Origin: Gracilaria caudata
Lineage: Eukaryota; Rhodophyta; Florideophyceae; Gracilariales; Gracilariaceae
Assembly: GCA_030374735.1 (NCBI GenBank)
Contig: JASCIV010000046.1
Coordinates: 1-63,756 of the forward strand
Direction of reading: 5' to 3'
Length of the DNA stretch: 63,756 nucleotides
The notes beneath the pieces are model-generated. The model ran no database searches. It had not been told where the DNA came from and saw nothing but the letters and a program-made list of their open reading frames with translations. Both the position numbers and the translations under genes were made by a program. Below, piece after piece: positions 10,127 to 21,027 of the stretch (positions within the stretch are counted from its first letter, which is position 1; each line of letters opens with the position of its first letter).

Positions 10127-13100
10127 TCAGCGTTTCTTCCCTTCCGTGATTTTTGCCAGCAACTTCAGTGCAAACAAGCTCACTCCGCCCACCACCGCAA
10201 CCACCACATTGTTTTTCAACTTCTGGTTATCGTCCTGCATCCGTGCCGGACCGCGACTCGTAGAGATGACAGTGCTTCCTCCTCCGGTCCGTTTCAAGTC
10301 CTCACTCATTCTTGGCTCAAAAGAAATCTCGGATCCTCTGCGAATCTCTTCCATCTCTAGCCTATGTTCCGCCAGCAGCGAGCGCTTTTCGGAATTGAAT
10401 CGCTCTTCCGCAGCTCGCAACTTCTCAACCAAGCCTTCCTTCTCAATAAGCAATCTCGTCTTCACTGTTGTCGCTTCATCTAGTTGAGATTTCAGCCGTG
10501 CGACTTCCATCTGTGTGCCCGCATATTGGCCTTCAATACTTCGCAGCCTGTCCACCTGGTCCTGAAGATCATTCACTTTCTGTCGATCTTCGCCAGCCCG
10601 GCTCTCGTATCTTATCAAACTTTCCTCAACTTGTCTTGCTTTGCTCTTCGCCGAGTCAAGTGCGGAGTTCAGCTCACGGTTCTGAGACTCAAGGCTAGAT
10701 AATCGCTCTCCCTGGAATTGCGCATCAGACCGGGCCATTTCGAGTCTTCGCTCAGCCGTCTCTTTGTCGACGGCAAGACGCCCCTGCTCACTCTGCAGGC
10801 TGGCAATCTGAGAGTTCAATTCTGAAGCTTGATCCTTGGCACATTTTACTTCCTCTCCCATATCGACGATTCGAGATTCAAGAACTAAGATTTCTTCAAC
10901 TTTCGCTTGCACTTCATTCTCAGCTTCGACAATCTTCTTCTCCGCCTCTTCACCAAACTCTTCAATTTGAGCATAGATCGTGCGGCCCTGTGTGCGAAGA
11001 CCCTCAGCCTCCCTTTCGGCCTCGTCCGCTCTGAGAGTCTGTTCATTCAAAGCCCATTCTAGCTCCGTGACTTCGTTCACAACCCGTCCCAGTTCTTCTT
11101 CCATATCCTTCGCCTTCGCCTCTGCCTCTTCTGCTTTGTCTCGGGCTTTCTCAAGATCAGCTGCAAGATTTTCGTTGTCTTCATCAGCTTGCATTGTCTG
11201 TCTTTCCAGCTCCGATCTGGTCGCCACTAATTCGTCACGTTCAGCCGCTAGATCATCACGATCTGCAGTGATTTCATCCACCTTCGATTCAGCCTCTTCG
11301 ATAAGCTCTTCAATCTGTGTCGACAACTTTTCCTTGTCCTCCCGCAGCGCAGTCAACTCCTCCTCACGTTCAGCCAAAGTCTTTGACAAATTTGAAAGTT
11401 CTTCAGCCACGGACGTTATCTCGTCTTGCTTGCGCGAAAGCGATTCAGTTACTTGGGCGACCTCTTCCACGTGACGAACCTCTGTGTTAGAAGCTTCAGC
11501 TTCTAACTCTTCCAGTTTCTGCTTGATGGCGTCTAGCTCTTCCAAGAGTTGGCCCTTCTCACTTTGGAGAGTTTGCACTTCTTCTATACTTCGAGCCACC
11601 TCAGCCTCTCTCTCTGCTTCAAGTTCTGACATTCGCTGAAGAACACCTTGTCGCTCATTTGAGACAGTTTCCAAATCCCGAGACTTTTCCTCTATAACGT
11701 TGGAGAGTTTCCGCACTTCAGAGCCAGCTTCGTCGCACCTGGTGGAAAGCTCCGATAACATCAGTTCCCTTGCTTGCAATTTGTCGCCAAGATCTTTCTC
11801 GACAGCACCTTTTTCTTCCAGTTTGGCAAGAGCCTCTTTCACAGAAGACATAGCCACATCTTTCTCTCGGGCTTCCGTTGCCAACCTTTCCCGAAGGTCT
11901 TCAATAGTCTCACAGAGAGCCAATTTCCCCTGTTCTAGTTCCTCCACTTGCTCCTTGGCCTGCTCAACTTCATTCTGAGAGCGCTCAAGAGTCCGTCTCA
12001 GATCGTCTTCAGTTCTGTGCAGCTCTTCTTTTGCCGCTGAGAGGCCTTCGAGCTGAGAAGCCAAACATGCTGCACCATCTTTCTCCTTCTCCAGCTCAGC
12101 AGAAATCTTATCCATGTCTTCCTGTAGGCTCGCAACGGAATTCTCATGCTCGCGTACAGTGTCCTTCAGTTGTTCAATAAGCTTGCCCCTCTCAATGATA
12201 ACCCCTTGCATTGAAATCCGCGTTTGTTCCCCATCTTGCGCAGCTGATTCCGTTGATCGCAGTTCTGTCTGCAACTTCGCCACCTGACCCGCAGATTCCT
12301 CAAGCGCCTTTTGGAGCTCAGTAGCCTTCTCATTGGCACTAAACAGCTCGTTTTCCAAGCCCTTGGTGTTTGACTCAGAGTTCTCCCGTTCAAACTCGAG
12401 AGATGAGATGGTATCAGAGAGTTCCGCACACTTGCTCTCTAACTCATCCCTGCGACTGATCGCCTCGTCAGCGTCTTTTCGATGCCTCTCAATAGCAGTC
12501 CCCAGCTGTGACTTTTCCTCCTCCAAGGTGGTGATTTGGCGGCGCGTGTTCGAGATCTCGGTATTCAAATTTTGAAGTTCTCTCTCAAGATCCTCAGCGC
12601 TCTCTTTCAAAGATTCATTCTCGTTCTGAGACTTGGCAACCCCTTCCTCAACAGATTTCAGAGCCTCTTTACTCTCCCTAAGCTCAAAGGTCAATGTTGC
12701 GATCTTCTGATCTGCCTCAATGCTCCTTGAATGGATATCGGACGATTCTTGAGCGCTCTGCGAAATCTCGGTCTCCATTTGCCCTATAGTTGCCTCATGC
12801 TCCTCCACAAGCATCTTGAGCTTTTGTGAGTTCTGCGCTTCAATTCTGAGGTTCTTCAGTTCGTCTTCTTGCTCAGCAAGAGTAGCATTTTGTTGTTCAA
12901 GATCACGAGATAACCTGGATGACTGCTCCGTCAACTCCTTGCATAGCTCATCAGCCTTAGCAGCGTCCTTCCTCGATGCTTCCAGGTCCTTTTCTAGACT
13001 GCGGAGTTTGTATACCAGCCCATGGCGCTCTTCCTCAACTTCACGTAGCTCACTTTCAGCGTCTTGAAAGTCTTTTCGCAAAGACGAAATTTCCATACAA

Positions 13101-14914
13101 AGCTTCTCTTTTTCCGTTACGAGTGATTCTATGCTTTTCAGCTTGTCATCGATATCGAACCGCATCTTGTTTACGACCCCCTTTGACTCCATTACCTCCC
13201 GGCCTGACGCAGCGAGCTTTTGAGCCAAAGTTTCGACCTCAGCCTTGAAGTCTTCGGTGGAAGACTCAGCTAAGCGAGCTCGACGTTCGGCTTCCCTTGT
13301 TGACGCTTGCTGTTCAATCTGCATACCCCTCATCTCCATGATTTCCTTGGTGAGCTGCTCTTCCGCCTGCTTCGTAGCCTGTTTCAAGTCCGCAATCTTC
13401 GACTGTGAACGTTCAAGGTGCCACTGGGCATCCTCAACGTCCTGTTGACTAGCCTCAACCTTGGTAGTCAAGCTCTTGACCTCCCTCGTCTTTGCTGCTA
13501 ATGAGTTCTGCGCTTGCTCAAGTTGAATGGTGAGTTCGCGTCGTTCCTTACTCCATGAACATTTTGCATCCGCATATTCAGATCTGGCTTGTTCCACTTT
13601 GTCCTGCAGTTGAGTGACCTCGTCCACTTTAGCAGATTCCATACGTTCCTTCTCGGCTTCATACGAAATTTGCTCGCGTTCAAGCTGTTTGGTGAGTCTA
13701 TCGAGCTCACGCTTCATGTCTAAAACCTTATCATCAGAAGACTGGGATAACTTGTGAGCAATCTGCTTTCCGTTTTCCTCAGCCTCAAGTGCAGCCTTTT
13801 TCGACTCCTCCAATTGACGTTCTAAAGACGTGGCACGCTGTTCAGCCTCATCAACGCACTGCTGTGCAGCTTGTGCAGACTTCTCAGCAGCCTTGACTTC
13901 CTCCGTACGTAGACAGAGTTGACGCTCAAGTTCAGAAACTTTGGCAGCAGCATCACTTCCTTCTCCCTTGGCGCTCTGCAACCCTTTCTCCAGCGCGAGC
14001 ACCTCGCGCTGAACGCGGGCATTATCTTGTTGAAGCTTGTTCAATTGCTCGTTCGCGTTGCCCAACTCCGCAAGCCTGTCCGAAGCAAGAGTTTCCGCGC
14101 GTTCGAGCTGAGAGGTCTTATTGGACAGCTTAAGATGTTCCTGCCGAAGTGCATCCTGCAACTTCTGCACCTGCTTTGCGGCCTTATCAGCAGACTTTTG
14201 AAAGCCAACAGAGTCATTCAAAGCGTTTTTCAGTTTGCTTTCAATGGTGTGCAGTTGAGACTTGAGCTCGGTAATCTCGCGACTTTTTCGTAACATTGCA
14301 CTCTCAGCGGCCTTCTCTCGCTGCATGAGCTCCTTAATACTCTTCTGATCTCCATTTTCGAGCTCCTTATTAAGCTTTGTAATCTGGGAAGTCTTTGCGG
14401 ACAATTCGGACTTGATATCGGCGAGCGAATTTTGAAGCGAGCGCACTGCATTGGCAGAGACATCGGCACGTTGTTTCTCTTTCTTCAACGCGGCATTAGC
14501 GTCTTCGAGTTGGTCTTTGAGCTTGTCAGAGAGCTCCCGTAGCCGGTCAGGCTCCTCAGCAGCGGTGCTAAGCGATTGAACCTGCGCTTTTAGCGCCTCG
14601 CGCTCCGTGGCCATCTGCTGAAAGGCGCGTTTGAAAGAGTCGGACACGTCGGTGGACATAGTCCCGCCGTCTTGCCACGGAGACGGCTGCGAGACTGGGG
14701 TGTAGGTGTCGTGCGCTATCGCAGAAGCAGAGAGAGAGCGTCCGCGTTTGTCCGGCGAGTCGTCATGCTCATCAGTAGCGTATGAAAGCGTGGAAGATGT
14801 GGAAAGCTGTTCGTTAGACGTTCGCTTCTTCGGCGTCACTTTGCGCGTCGAAGAAGCACGCTCGTGGCGATGTCGTCGAAACGACCTCAGCAAGCCCGAT
14901 GCGCCCGTCGACAT
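10127..14914 (-). CDS. Giant tail-anchored coiled-coil protein
   Basis: A 1595-residue protein, one uninterrupted frame of 4.8 kb. Residues 1-100 are basic and Ser-rich ('LLRSFRRHRHERASSTRK') and likely disordered. From about 115 to 1540 almost everything is Glu/Lys/Gln/Leu heptad sequence, giving a very long coiled-coil rod. The last 30 residues hold one hydrophobic segment ('NNVVVAVVGGVSLFALKLLA') followed by a short basic end, the layout of a tail-anchored membrane protein. By architecture it resembles golgin/giantin tethers or nuclear-envelope and plastid-envelope coiled-coil proteins; sequence similarity to myosin rods or SMCs is compositional only. The frame stays open upstream to 15205, but I start at the ATG at 14912-14914 because the upstream part is promoter-like and reads as low-quality protein. 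Target membrane unknown. Confidence 0.88.
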   Translation of the reverse strand: MSTGASGLLRSFRRHRHERASSTRKVTPKKRTSNEQLSTSSTLSYATDEHDDSPDKRGRSLSASAIAHDTYTPVSQPSPWQDGGTMSTDVSDSFKRAFQQMATEREALKAQVQSLSTAAEEPDRLRELSDKLKDQLEDANAALKKEKQRADVSANAVRSLQNSLADIKSELSAKTSQITKLNKELENGDQKSIKELMQREKAAESAMLRKSREITELKSQLHTIESKLKNALNDSVGFQKSADKAAKQVQKLQDALRQEHLKLSNKTSQLERAETLASDRLAELGNANEQLNKLQQDNARVQREVLALEKGLQSAKGEGSDAAAKVSELERQLCLRTEEVKAAEKSAQAAQQCVDEAEQRATSLERQLEESKKAALEAEENGKQIAHKLSQSSDDKVLDMKRELDRLTKQLEREQISYEAEKERMESAKVDEVTQLQDKVEQARSEYADAKCSWSKERRELTIQLEQAQNSLAAKTREVKSLTTKVEASQQDVEDAQWHLERSQSKIADLKQATKQAEEQLTKEIMEMRGMQIEQQASTREAERRARLAESSTEDFKAEVETLAQKLAASGREVMESKGVVNKMRFDIDDKLKSIESLVTEKEKLCMEISSLRKDFQDAESELREVEEERHGLVYKLRSLEKDLEASRKDAAKADELCKELTEQSSRLSRDLEQQNATLAEQEDELKNLRIEAQNSQKLKMLVEEHEATIGQMETEISQSAQESSDIHSRSIEADQKIATLTFELRESKEALKSVEEGVAKSQNENESLKESAEDLERELQNLNTEISNTRRQITTLEEEKSQLGTAIERHRKDADEAISRRDELESKCAELSDTISSLEFERENSESNTKGLENELFSANEKATELQKALEESAGQVAKLQTELRSTESAAQDGEQTRISMQGVIIERGKLIEQLKDTVREHENSVASLQEDMDKISAELEKEKDGAACLASQLEGLSAAKEELHRTEDDLRRTLERSQNEVEQAKEQVEELEQGKLALCETIEDLRERLATEAREKDVAMSSVKEALAKLEEKGAVEKDLGDKLQARELMLSELSTRCDEAGSEVRKLSNVIEEKSRDLETVSNERQGVLQRMSELEAEREAEVARSIEEVQTLQSEKGQLLEELDAIKQKLEELEAEASNTEVRHVEEVAQVTESLSRKQDEITSVAEELSNLSKTLAEREEELTALREDKEKLSTQIEELIEEAESKVDEITADRDDLAAERDELVATRSELERQTMQADEDNENLAADLEKARDKAEEAEAKAKDMEEELGRVVNEVTELEWALNEQTLRADEAEREAEGLRTQGRTIYAQIEEFGEEAEKKIVEAENEVQAKVEEILVLESRIVDMGEEVKCAKDQASELNSQIASLQSEQGRLAVDKETAERRLEMARSDAQFQGERLSSLESQNRELNSALDSAKSKARQVEESLIRYESRAGEDRQKVNDLQDQVDRLRSIEGQYAGTQMEVARLKSQLDEATTVKTRLLIEKEGLVEKLRAAEERFNSEKRSLLAEHRLEMEEIRRGSEISFEPRMSEDLKRTGGGSTVISTSRGPARMQDDNQKLKNNVVVAVVGGVSLFALKLLAKITEGKKR

Positions 14915-17763
14915 GGCGACGGTTTCAGGAGGCTCTCGCAGCGGGTATCGGAGCGACGCGCGGTGAACCCATGTGGAGCGCAGGATGCGACTTCGAGGCG
15001 TGGCGCTCTTTATGCGGATCAAAAGCGCCAATGACGCAGCCAATAGCACGCACGCGTGGCACCCTGTAAGCGCGCTCTGCGCGCCCAGCGCCGCTGACGC
15101 TGCGGCCGCCCGAGTGTTGTTGCTGCACCACGCACACTCGTAACGGGCCGCGCGCGCGGTGAACGGCCCACGCAGCCGCTCATTCGACCACTCACATTCG
15201 TCCACCGCTCGTGGTCGCTTCTTGCTTCACCGCCACCCTCGCTCACCTTCCACCTTCTCTTCTCTGGCTTGCCACCAGGCTTCAAAAACATCAGGCCATT
15301 GGCCTTTGCATCCTACGTACTGTTTAGGTTGCTGTGCACAGCCGTGGAACAAACCCACCTTCGAAGGCTTCTGCTGACAAAGCGAAGGCGCCGTTCCGAA
15401 GGTGACCTACTCCAAGCGTACACATCTGACATAGAGGGGAGTTACACATTCGTGGTTCGATATCTAATAACCCAGTTATGGCGGTGGCGGTTTCCGGTAC
15501 GTGTTTTTAGCCTAATATTCACACGAGATGAGTGTCCCAAGACAGGCTCAGACGGTCCACACTAGTGCCAGCTTTCCCTCGTTGATGTATGTTATGCCAT
15601 ACTGCCGTAACATACAATAGCAACCCGCGGGCGCCACTCCTTGAGGGACTGCTCGTTTAAGGGGCACACTCGAGGTTCACATGCTGCATCAGTACTGAAG
15701 ATTAAGCCGATCCCAAATGCCTAAATGTATAGCATGATCAGTGAATGATGATCAAATGGTGACAAAGCCTTGAGCTCATTGATATGGTTCGTCTGGAACA
15801 CATTTCGTAGCTTTTATGACGTCCTGGGTAACCGTGACTATTACGATACTCTTGAAACATGGTGCCCAGCGCTAAATATGCTTCCTTCGGGATGTGCTCC
15901 TTTACTCTTTGATATTTGCCCTGAACTTGATATCTCTTCACCGCGAGAATGAAGAAAACCGCTTCCTGGACAGGAAGCTAATTGTTTCACTACGTCTTCC
16001 CTTCGAATTAAGGTTCACTTATGCCGTTGAACTCCAGCAAACTAGAGAAGTCCTCTGCACATTGAGAACCTGAAGCGATACAGAATATCGCTACACAGTA
16101 TCCATCGTTTTGGAGTTGCACAGTGCTGACAATCTAGAAAGCTTTCATGTGCAAGGCACACCTGCTGAGAAACGCACAGCTCTCACCCTCAGCCCCTCAA
16201 AAACAGAAAACTCATTCTCACACCACTCAAAACGTTTCGCCACACAATCAGCATTTTCGGGAACGACTCCAACTGGCCCAGGGTGAGCAAGGGCACGGGA
16301 AACTCTTGAACTTTACGAGCCCCAGATTCTCGTACCCAAATTCCTCGCTACAATCCTTATTTGGGCCTGTATACATTAGGATATTAACGTGTCGGGCAAT
16401 TCTCTCTGTGTTGCAGCATCCAGTTTCGCCGTCCAATCCCACAAGCACGCCACATGGTACAACCCAACAATATCCTTGATAGCTTGGCAGATCAATGATC
16501 ATCTCGACTTGTCTAAACCGCGAAACCAAGGTTTCTCGACCCATGTACCATGTTACAATGTTACTCTTGAAATAGAACAAACTCTTTTCACCTCTCGAGA
16601 CATGTCCCGATGAAACTAACAAGTTCTCACCTCTGCTCTTCGCCTTCATTGCTTGATGAATGTTTCTTTGAAGGCACAGCTTTTTCAGGGTTTGGCAAAG
16701 GATTGGAACTCGTCCATTTCAAGTATCTACTGTCCACACTCTATGGGATCTTGGGCTGTTTCCGCGAAACACCACGGTTGCGAAACTGAAAAATATGTTT
16801 ACTCCCTTTGTACATAGACCGCGACGTATGAGCTTGATAGCCCTATTTTCGCGCCCGTGAATTCCTTGGCAACGGACTTAATGGGGAGGGCCCACTGAGT
16901 ACTTAACATAGTCTTCCAAATGTTTGGTGCAGTACTCCCTCTCGGGTGTAGCGGGCATCTGTGCCTCGTAGTAAGCTACTGCTCTGTGAAGTTTTGAAAG
17001 TGAGGCAGCAAACGCGATTCGTAGCAATCCGACTATCTTGGTGGGTGAAAGGCGAAAAAGGAGTATGGAGGTAGCAAGATGACTTCATTTTGATGGCATG
17101 GCTTGTCAACAAGGGAAATGATGCAATTGTACGTTTCGATACCAGTTTCGACAGTAAACCAAAGGTTTTCAAGATTTGCTGAAGGCTTCACTTCTTGAAC
17201 TTTGTAGGATCCTCGATGCTCTCGGTCATGAAGTTCACCCACTTCTCTTTATGCAAAAACCAATTAGTGGTTGGATACGAATATCTTGTGTGCTGTAGCA
17301 AGAGCTGGACCTCTAGTAGACTGGATCTGGTCAACTTCTGGAGATCAAAGATGATGCAGGTTTGTTTTTCAGTTGTTCCTTCTGTTCTGCATACTGCCAG
17401 CGATCGTGATGAAAATATCGATTGGGACTGGAGATACAAACGTATTTGTCTCAAGTACAAAACTGTGGACTTTTAAATGCTGCGGCGTCGTCTCTGATGG
17501 GATAGACTGCAGGCGGGATGTTGGACGTTTTTGTGTTGCAATGTTTGCCCACACTCTATCGTGATTCAAAGAGCGTCTTGATCGCAAAAGGGCTTGTTTT
17601 GTTCGAAATTAGTGCTGCCGACCTACCCTTGTGCCGCACCACCGCTGTCGTAGGCCACGCAAATTGAAATACCAACGTGTTAAAAGAGTTGTCCTCTGGG
17701 CCGCAACAGTCTACATGCGCACACACATCTCCGCTTATCAAAAACGGTCATGGACGATGAACA
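14915..17763. other. Long gene-poor region
   Basis: This 2.85-kb stretch contains the promoter of the coiled-coil gene at its left end (GC-rich, about 14915-15260) and the 3' flank of DET1 at its right end. Between them only short frames without domains occur on either strand. One perfect 9-bp stem-loop is at 15586-15616. No tRNA or transposon feature could be supported. Confidence 0.5.
15586..15616. repeat. Inverted repeat, 9-bp stem
   Basis: The arms TGTATGTTA and TAACATACA are perfectly complementary and separated by 13 bp. The structure stands alone in a gene-free region. A role is not evident. Confidence 0.6.
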
Positions 17764-19746
17764 TCATGCAGCATGTCCATAGACATGAAAGTTAACCGGA
17801 CGATGCCCCTCCATCGCCATGACAAACGGCAAAAGCGGGTGAAAGAGAAACATTCTTCGCCGTAGACCACCGTCCTCCATGTCCGTCGCATACCTCTCTC
17901 CCCCCACTTCACCATCCAACAAGCTAAACTCCGTCGCCAACTTGAATCTCAACTCTCCAGTTTCCGCGCTCATGAACTTGACGCTGCCCAAATCCTTTGC
18001 GGGTGCGAATCTTCTAGCGGTCAGCACATAGCTTCTTTCAGAATTATACGAGAACAACGAGCGGTCCAAGTACGGGGACACCATCCGCACTTGTCTCGAC
18101 ATAGGAATGCGCGACAACTCCAACCGGGTCCTTCTGACTCGTTCAGAAGTGCCTCGTCGACTTGCAACGCTTGACCACCAGTCCGCTCGTTCGCCGATAC
18201 CATCCCTACGTGTAGTGTTTCCCTGATCATTTTCCTCCTCTCTGCGTTGCCCTTCATCCAGCACACTATTTCTCGATGGTGGTAAAGATGCCGCTTCCAT
18301 TTCGTCACCCACAAACGCATCTCTATACGTGCGAAAGATACGCAACAGTTGGGTAGATCTGTTTTCATACAAGTTGATAATGCGAGTGGTAGACATACAA
18401 TACACAACGAAGAAACAAGTGTCTCTCGCTAACACATCCGGCGGTTGGACACCATGCTCATTAAGATTAGAAGAACCTAAACGAATCAACAAGTGGTCAT
18501 CATCCAAAAACTGTGCTTTGCGCATCACTAACAAGCTATATTGCCCGATGACACGATAAAACAAGGATGCATTGCCCTCAGAATGCATCCGTCTATAAAC
18601 ATACACCAACAATCTCTGCATAAGTCCGATATAAAACGCGTTCTTTAGCATTCCGTTGCCCAAGCCAGTTTCCTTTGGCTCATTTTGTTCGGCTTCATCA
18701 TCGCCCTCCTCCACTACATCAGCAGCATCTTGGGCGTTATGATCGTTTTCATTACCATGCGGTTGGTATGATGCAGCTGGTTTGTCGGAATTTGAATGAC
18801 TCCCCTCCTCCCGGTGGGCAACGTAAGCATTTTGCGCCTCTCGGGCGCGAGCAATAACTTGATGATCATCTCTATCGCACATGGCACCAATACATCGCTC
18901 TTCGGTAAACTTTCCTAAAGCCTCTTGTATCTTGACAATATGTAGGACTTGGTGCCTCATGGAAAGAATGCAAAGCATATCACCGTAGAAATGGACCCCT
19001 TCGTGGGAAGCGAACCTGACATAATCGTCCAAGAGAATGAAACGGTCGGCAATGACCCCGGTACGAACTTCGACCAGATAAAAAGTAACGGTCATGGAAG
19101 GAAGCGATGAAATAGCCGGTAGATGATCTTGTTGAGTGGGTGGATGATGAGGTTGGTTTTGAGGTTGATATGAGGCGAGAATCAAGTATCTTCCACTCGA
19201 CGTGCTTATAGAGAAGTCCCTCGCAATGTGAGCGGTGCCATTGACTATGGACATTGTATACATATGGGTGAAAAACTGTGCAAACTGGCATGTGTAGGAC
19301 GGATGATTATGTACATGAGAAGGCGACTGCGGTTGTTGCGCAGCGGAAGCGGCAATTGGAACAGGTACTGATAACAAGAGGGAAGGCTGATTCGGTTGTG
19401 AAGAAAGCTGAAAGTCGGGATGAAGTGAGGAAGGCGGCGGGAAAGCAGAAGTATCATATATACGAACGTGGGAAGCGCGAGTAGACGATATGGACTGGGT
19501 CTTTCTGCCACCGGTTTCAAATCGGAAAACGATGAGACGGTTATTAGCGTCGAGCGCTATGAGATACTGCCCACACGCCGTGAAGCGGCGAAAGTAGAGG
19601 TTGGGAACGGACTGCACATGAATAAAAGTGGAGGAGGGAACGAGCGCGGAGTAGGTGGCACGTCGAAACGAGTTGCCCGACAAGCTGCCAGTTTCACGTC
19701 GACGCAGCGCGTGAAGCATGCCACGACGACCACGACGTCGTCTCAT
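17764..19746 (-). CDS. DET1: DET1 homologue (CUL4-DDB1 ligase component)
   Basis: A 660-residue protein matching De-etiolated 1 along its length. The N-terminal part has 'FRRFTACGQYLIALDANNRLI', like the DET1 'LRKFSPDGRYFIAFS' strand. The middle has 'TFYLVEVRTGVIADRFIL' and the 'QHQ..HIVKI' strand region. The C-terminal third is closest to animal and plant DET1: 'SPYLDRSLFSYNSERSYVL', 'FHPLLPFVMAME' and the final 'VNFHVYGHA'. DET1 works with DDB1, COP10/DDA1 and CUL4 in a nuclear ubiquitin ligase that controls light responses and transcription-factor turnover in plants. Insertions rich in Gln/Pro (about 105-150) and Asp/Glu/Asn (about 300-350) explain the extra length. The frame is open to a GTG at 19770; the ATG at 19744-19746 is the first Met. 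Confidence 0.93.
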   Translation of the reverse strand: MRRRRGRRGMLHALRRRETGSLSGNSFRRATYSALVPSSTFIHVQSVPNLYFRRFTACGQYLIALDANNRLIVFRFETGGRKTQSISSTRASHVRIYDTSAFPPPSSLHPDFQLSSQPNQPSLLLSVPVPIAASAAQQPQSPSHVHNHPSYTCQFAQFFTHMYTMSIVNGTAHIARDFSISTSSGRYLILASYQPQNQPHHPPTQQDHLPAISSLPSMTVTFYLVEVRTGVIADRFILLDDYVRFASHEGVHFYGDMLCILSMRHQVLHIVKIQEALGKFTEERCIGAMCDRDDHQVIARAREAQNAYVAHREEGSHSNSDKPAASYQPHGNENDHNAQDAADVVEEGDDEAEQNEPKETGLGNGMLKNAFYIGLMQRLLVYVYRRMHSEGNASLFYRVIGQYSLLVMRKAQFLDDDHLLIRLGSSNLNEHGVQPPDVLARDTCFFVVYCMSTTRIINLYENRSTQLLRIFRTYRDAFVGDEMEAASLPPSRNSVLDEGQRREEENDQGNTTRRDGIGERADWWSSVASRRGTSERVRRTRLELSRIPMSRQVRMVSPYLDRSLFSYNSERSYVLTARRFAPAKDLGSVKFMSAETGELRFKLATEFSLLDGEVGGERYATDMEDGGLRRRMFLFHPLLPFVMAMEGHRPVNFHVYGHAA

Positions 19747-20478
19747 GGAGCCTGCGTCGACGCCAAGCACTCATCGCCGATGTGCGTGGAAGAGACGCGC
19801 TGCAGATAGGGGGAGATGAAATGGATGGATGCTATTAGCAGCGGGGCGCGACGTGCAGGTGCGCACTGCTGCAGGGCGCACAAGATCCTGATGCTTTTCG
19901 GATCGCAAAGCGCGCTCGCGCGATTCGCGATTTGCGCCCGTGCCACGCGCGCCGCGTGTGCGCCCCGCGAACGGAAACCGATGCTGACAGTGGAGCGTGC
20001 GTGCGCCACCAAAACAGAGCGCCACCGCCAAAAAGCCGTTGAGCGCCAGCTCTGACACCGCACGTCGTCTCGTACCAAGGGTACATAGATAGATAGCATG
20101 CGCATCGCTCCCGACTCACGTTCATCTTCGTCACCGCGTCGCAGACCAAATCACGTGAGAAGCCACTTCCACTTGCCTCATCGTCATCGGCACCGTCATC
20201 ACACCGCCACCATCCGCGAAGCTCCTTCCAAGCCCCAACCCACAACCCCCGTTTAGCCAACCTCCTTCCTCGCAACCATCACGACGACTCCTAATGCCCG
20301 GTCCGCGTCGCTTGCGACGGCGTCCTTCTCATCACTTGCCCCCTCCGCTAGGACCTCGCTCTCGGCGCAAGCCACTCTCACAGCCGGCCATCGCGCCTCA
20401 ATAATCCAGGCGTTGTTGTCGCACGTTGACATCCCTTCCTCGTCTCATTCCACTCCAAATGTTCAGCCTCTCGATGCT
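19747..20478. promoter_or_regulatory. Divergent promoter region, DET1 / CXXC-type zinc finger
   Basis: The two genes are transcribed away from each other across about 730 bp. On the plus strand, ATGs at 20098 and 20294 open short basic frames (the latter 36 codons, ending at 20404) that could be upstream ORFs or a first exon of the zinc-finger gene. No splice pair was convincing enough to join them. Confidence 0.4.
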
Positions 20479-21027
20479 ATGTACAATGAGATAATAACCA
20501 ATTTACAAACTTCAACCGATTCCCATGCAAAGAACTTTCAAACCGAACTCCAATCTGCCAAGAATTCTCTCAACTCCTTGTTGAGATTTTTGACACAGTC
20601 TTCACCTGTGCAGCAAAGAAGAAAGCGGTATCATCGAGCAAAGCCTTCTTCTCATTGTCACATATGCTGTCGACCTGCTCTTACCAAACCGGTTGTGGTC
20701 TGTTCAAATATTCGCGAGGGCACCTGTAGAAAGGTGGTGTGTCAACGATGTGTGCTCGATATAGGATGGCCGTGGAATGAAATCAAGAACGATACACTTT
20801 GGATATGTCCGCACTGTAAGGATGCTTGCGCTGGTCTTACTCGTGCTCAGTGTTGGGTTTATATGAGGACTAATTCAAGACGACGTCTCAACGCCATTAG
20901 AAAGAGAAGGGATTCTCAGGCAAATGGCAGCAAGTCTTCAAGTCGTAACCAACAATCACATGTACAACCACCTTCTTCCAACCGTCCTTCTTCCTCATCT
21001 GCGGGCCAAACCAATGTAGTAGAGTAG
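20479..21027 (+). CDS. zf-4CXXC_R1 / CDCA7-like zinc-finger protein
   Basis: This reads as 182 residues from the first ATG in frame. The frame stays open upstream to a TTG at 20413, so an upstream exon is possible. Residues about 57-120 carry a cysteine pattern of the CDCA7 / R1-repressor zinc finger: 'CHIC', 'VVCSN', 'CRKVVCQRCVLD', then 'LWICPHCKDACAGLTRAQC'. Plant and animal members bind hemimethylated or non-B DNA and partner with the HELLS/DDM1 remodeller, or act as repressors. The 'RYG' element after the second CxxC and the canonical 'CNCSxC' end are altered here, so the finger is divergent. The C-terminus is Ser/Gln-rich and likely disordered. Start is uncertain, family moderately sure. 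Confidence 0.7.
   Translation: MYNEIITNLQTSTDSHAKNFQTELQSAKNSLNSLLRFLTQSSPVQQRRKRYHRAKPSSHCHICCRPALTKPVVVCSNIREGTCRKVVCQRCVLDIGWPWNEIKNDTLWICPHCKDACAGLTRAQCWVYMRTNSRRRLNAIRKRRDSQANGSKSSSRNQQSHVQPPSSNRPSSSSAGQTNVVE

Noticed and set aside
14915..15205. Upstream extension of the coiled-coil protein with a hydrophobic stretch that could be a signal anchor
   Set aside because: It reads as low-complexity Ala/Arg sequence over a GC-rich promoter-like segment, and the ATG at 14912-14914 gives a sensible cytosolic N-terminus for a tail-anchored protein.
15445..15475. Possible tRNA T-arm (GGTTCGATATC)
   Set aside because: No complementary acceptor stem, D-arm or anticodon arm could be drawn around it.
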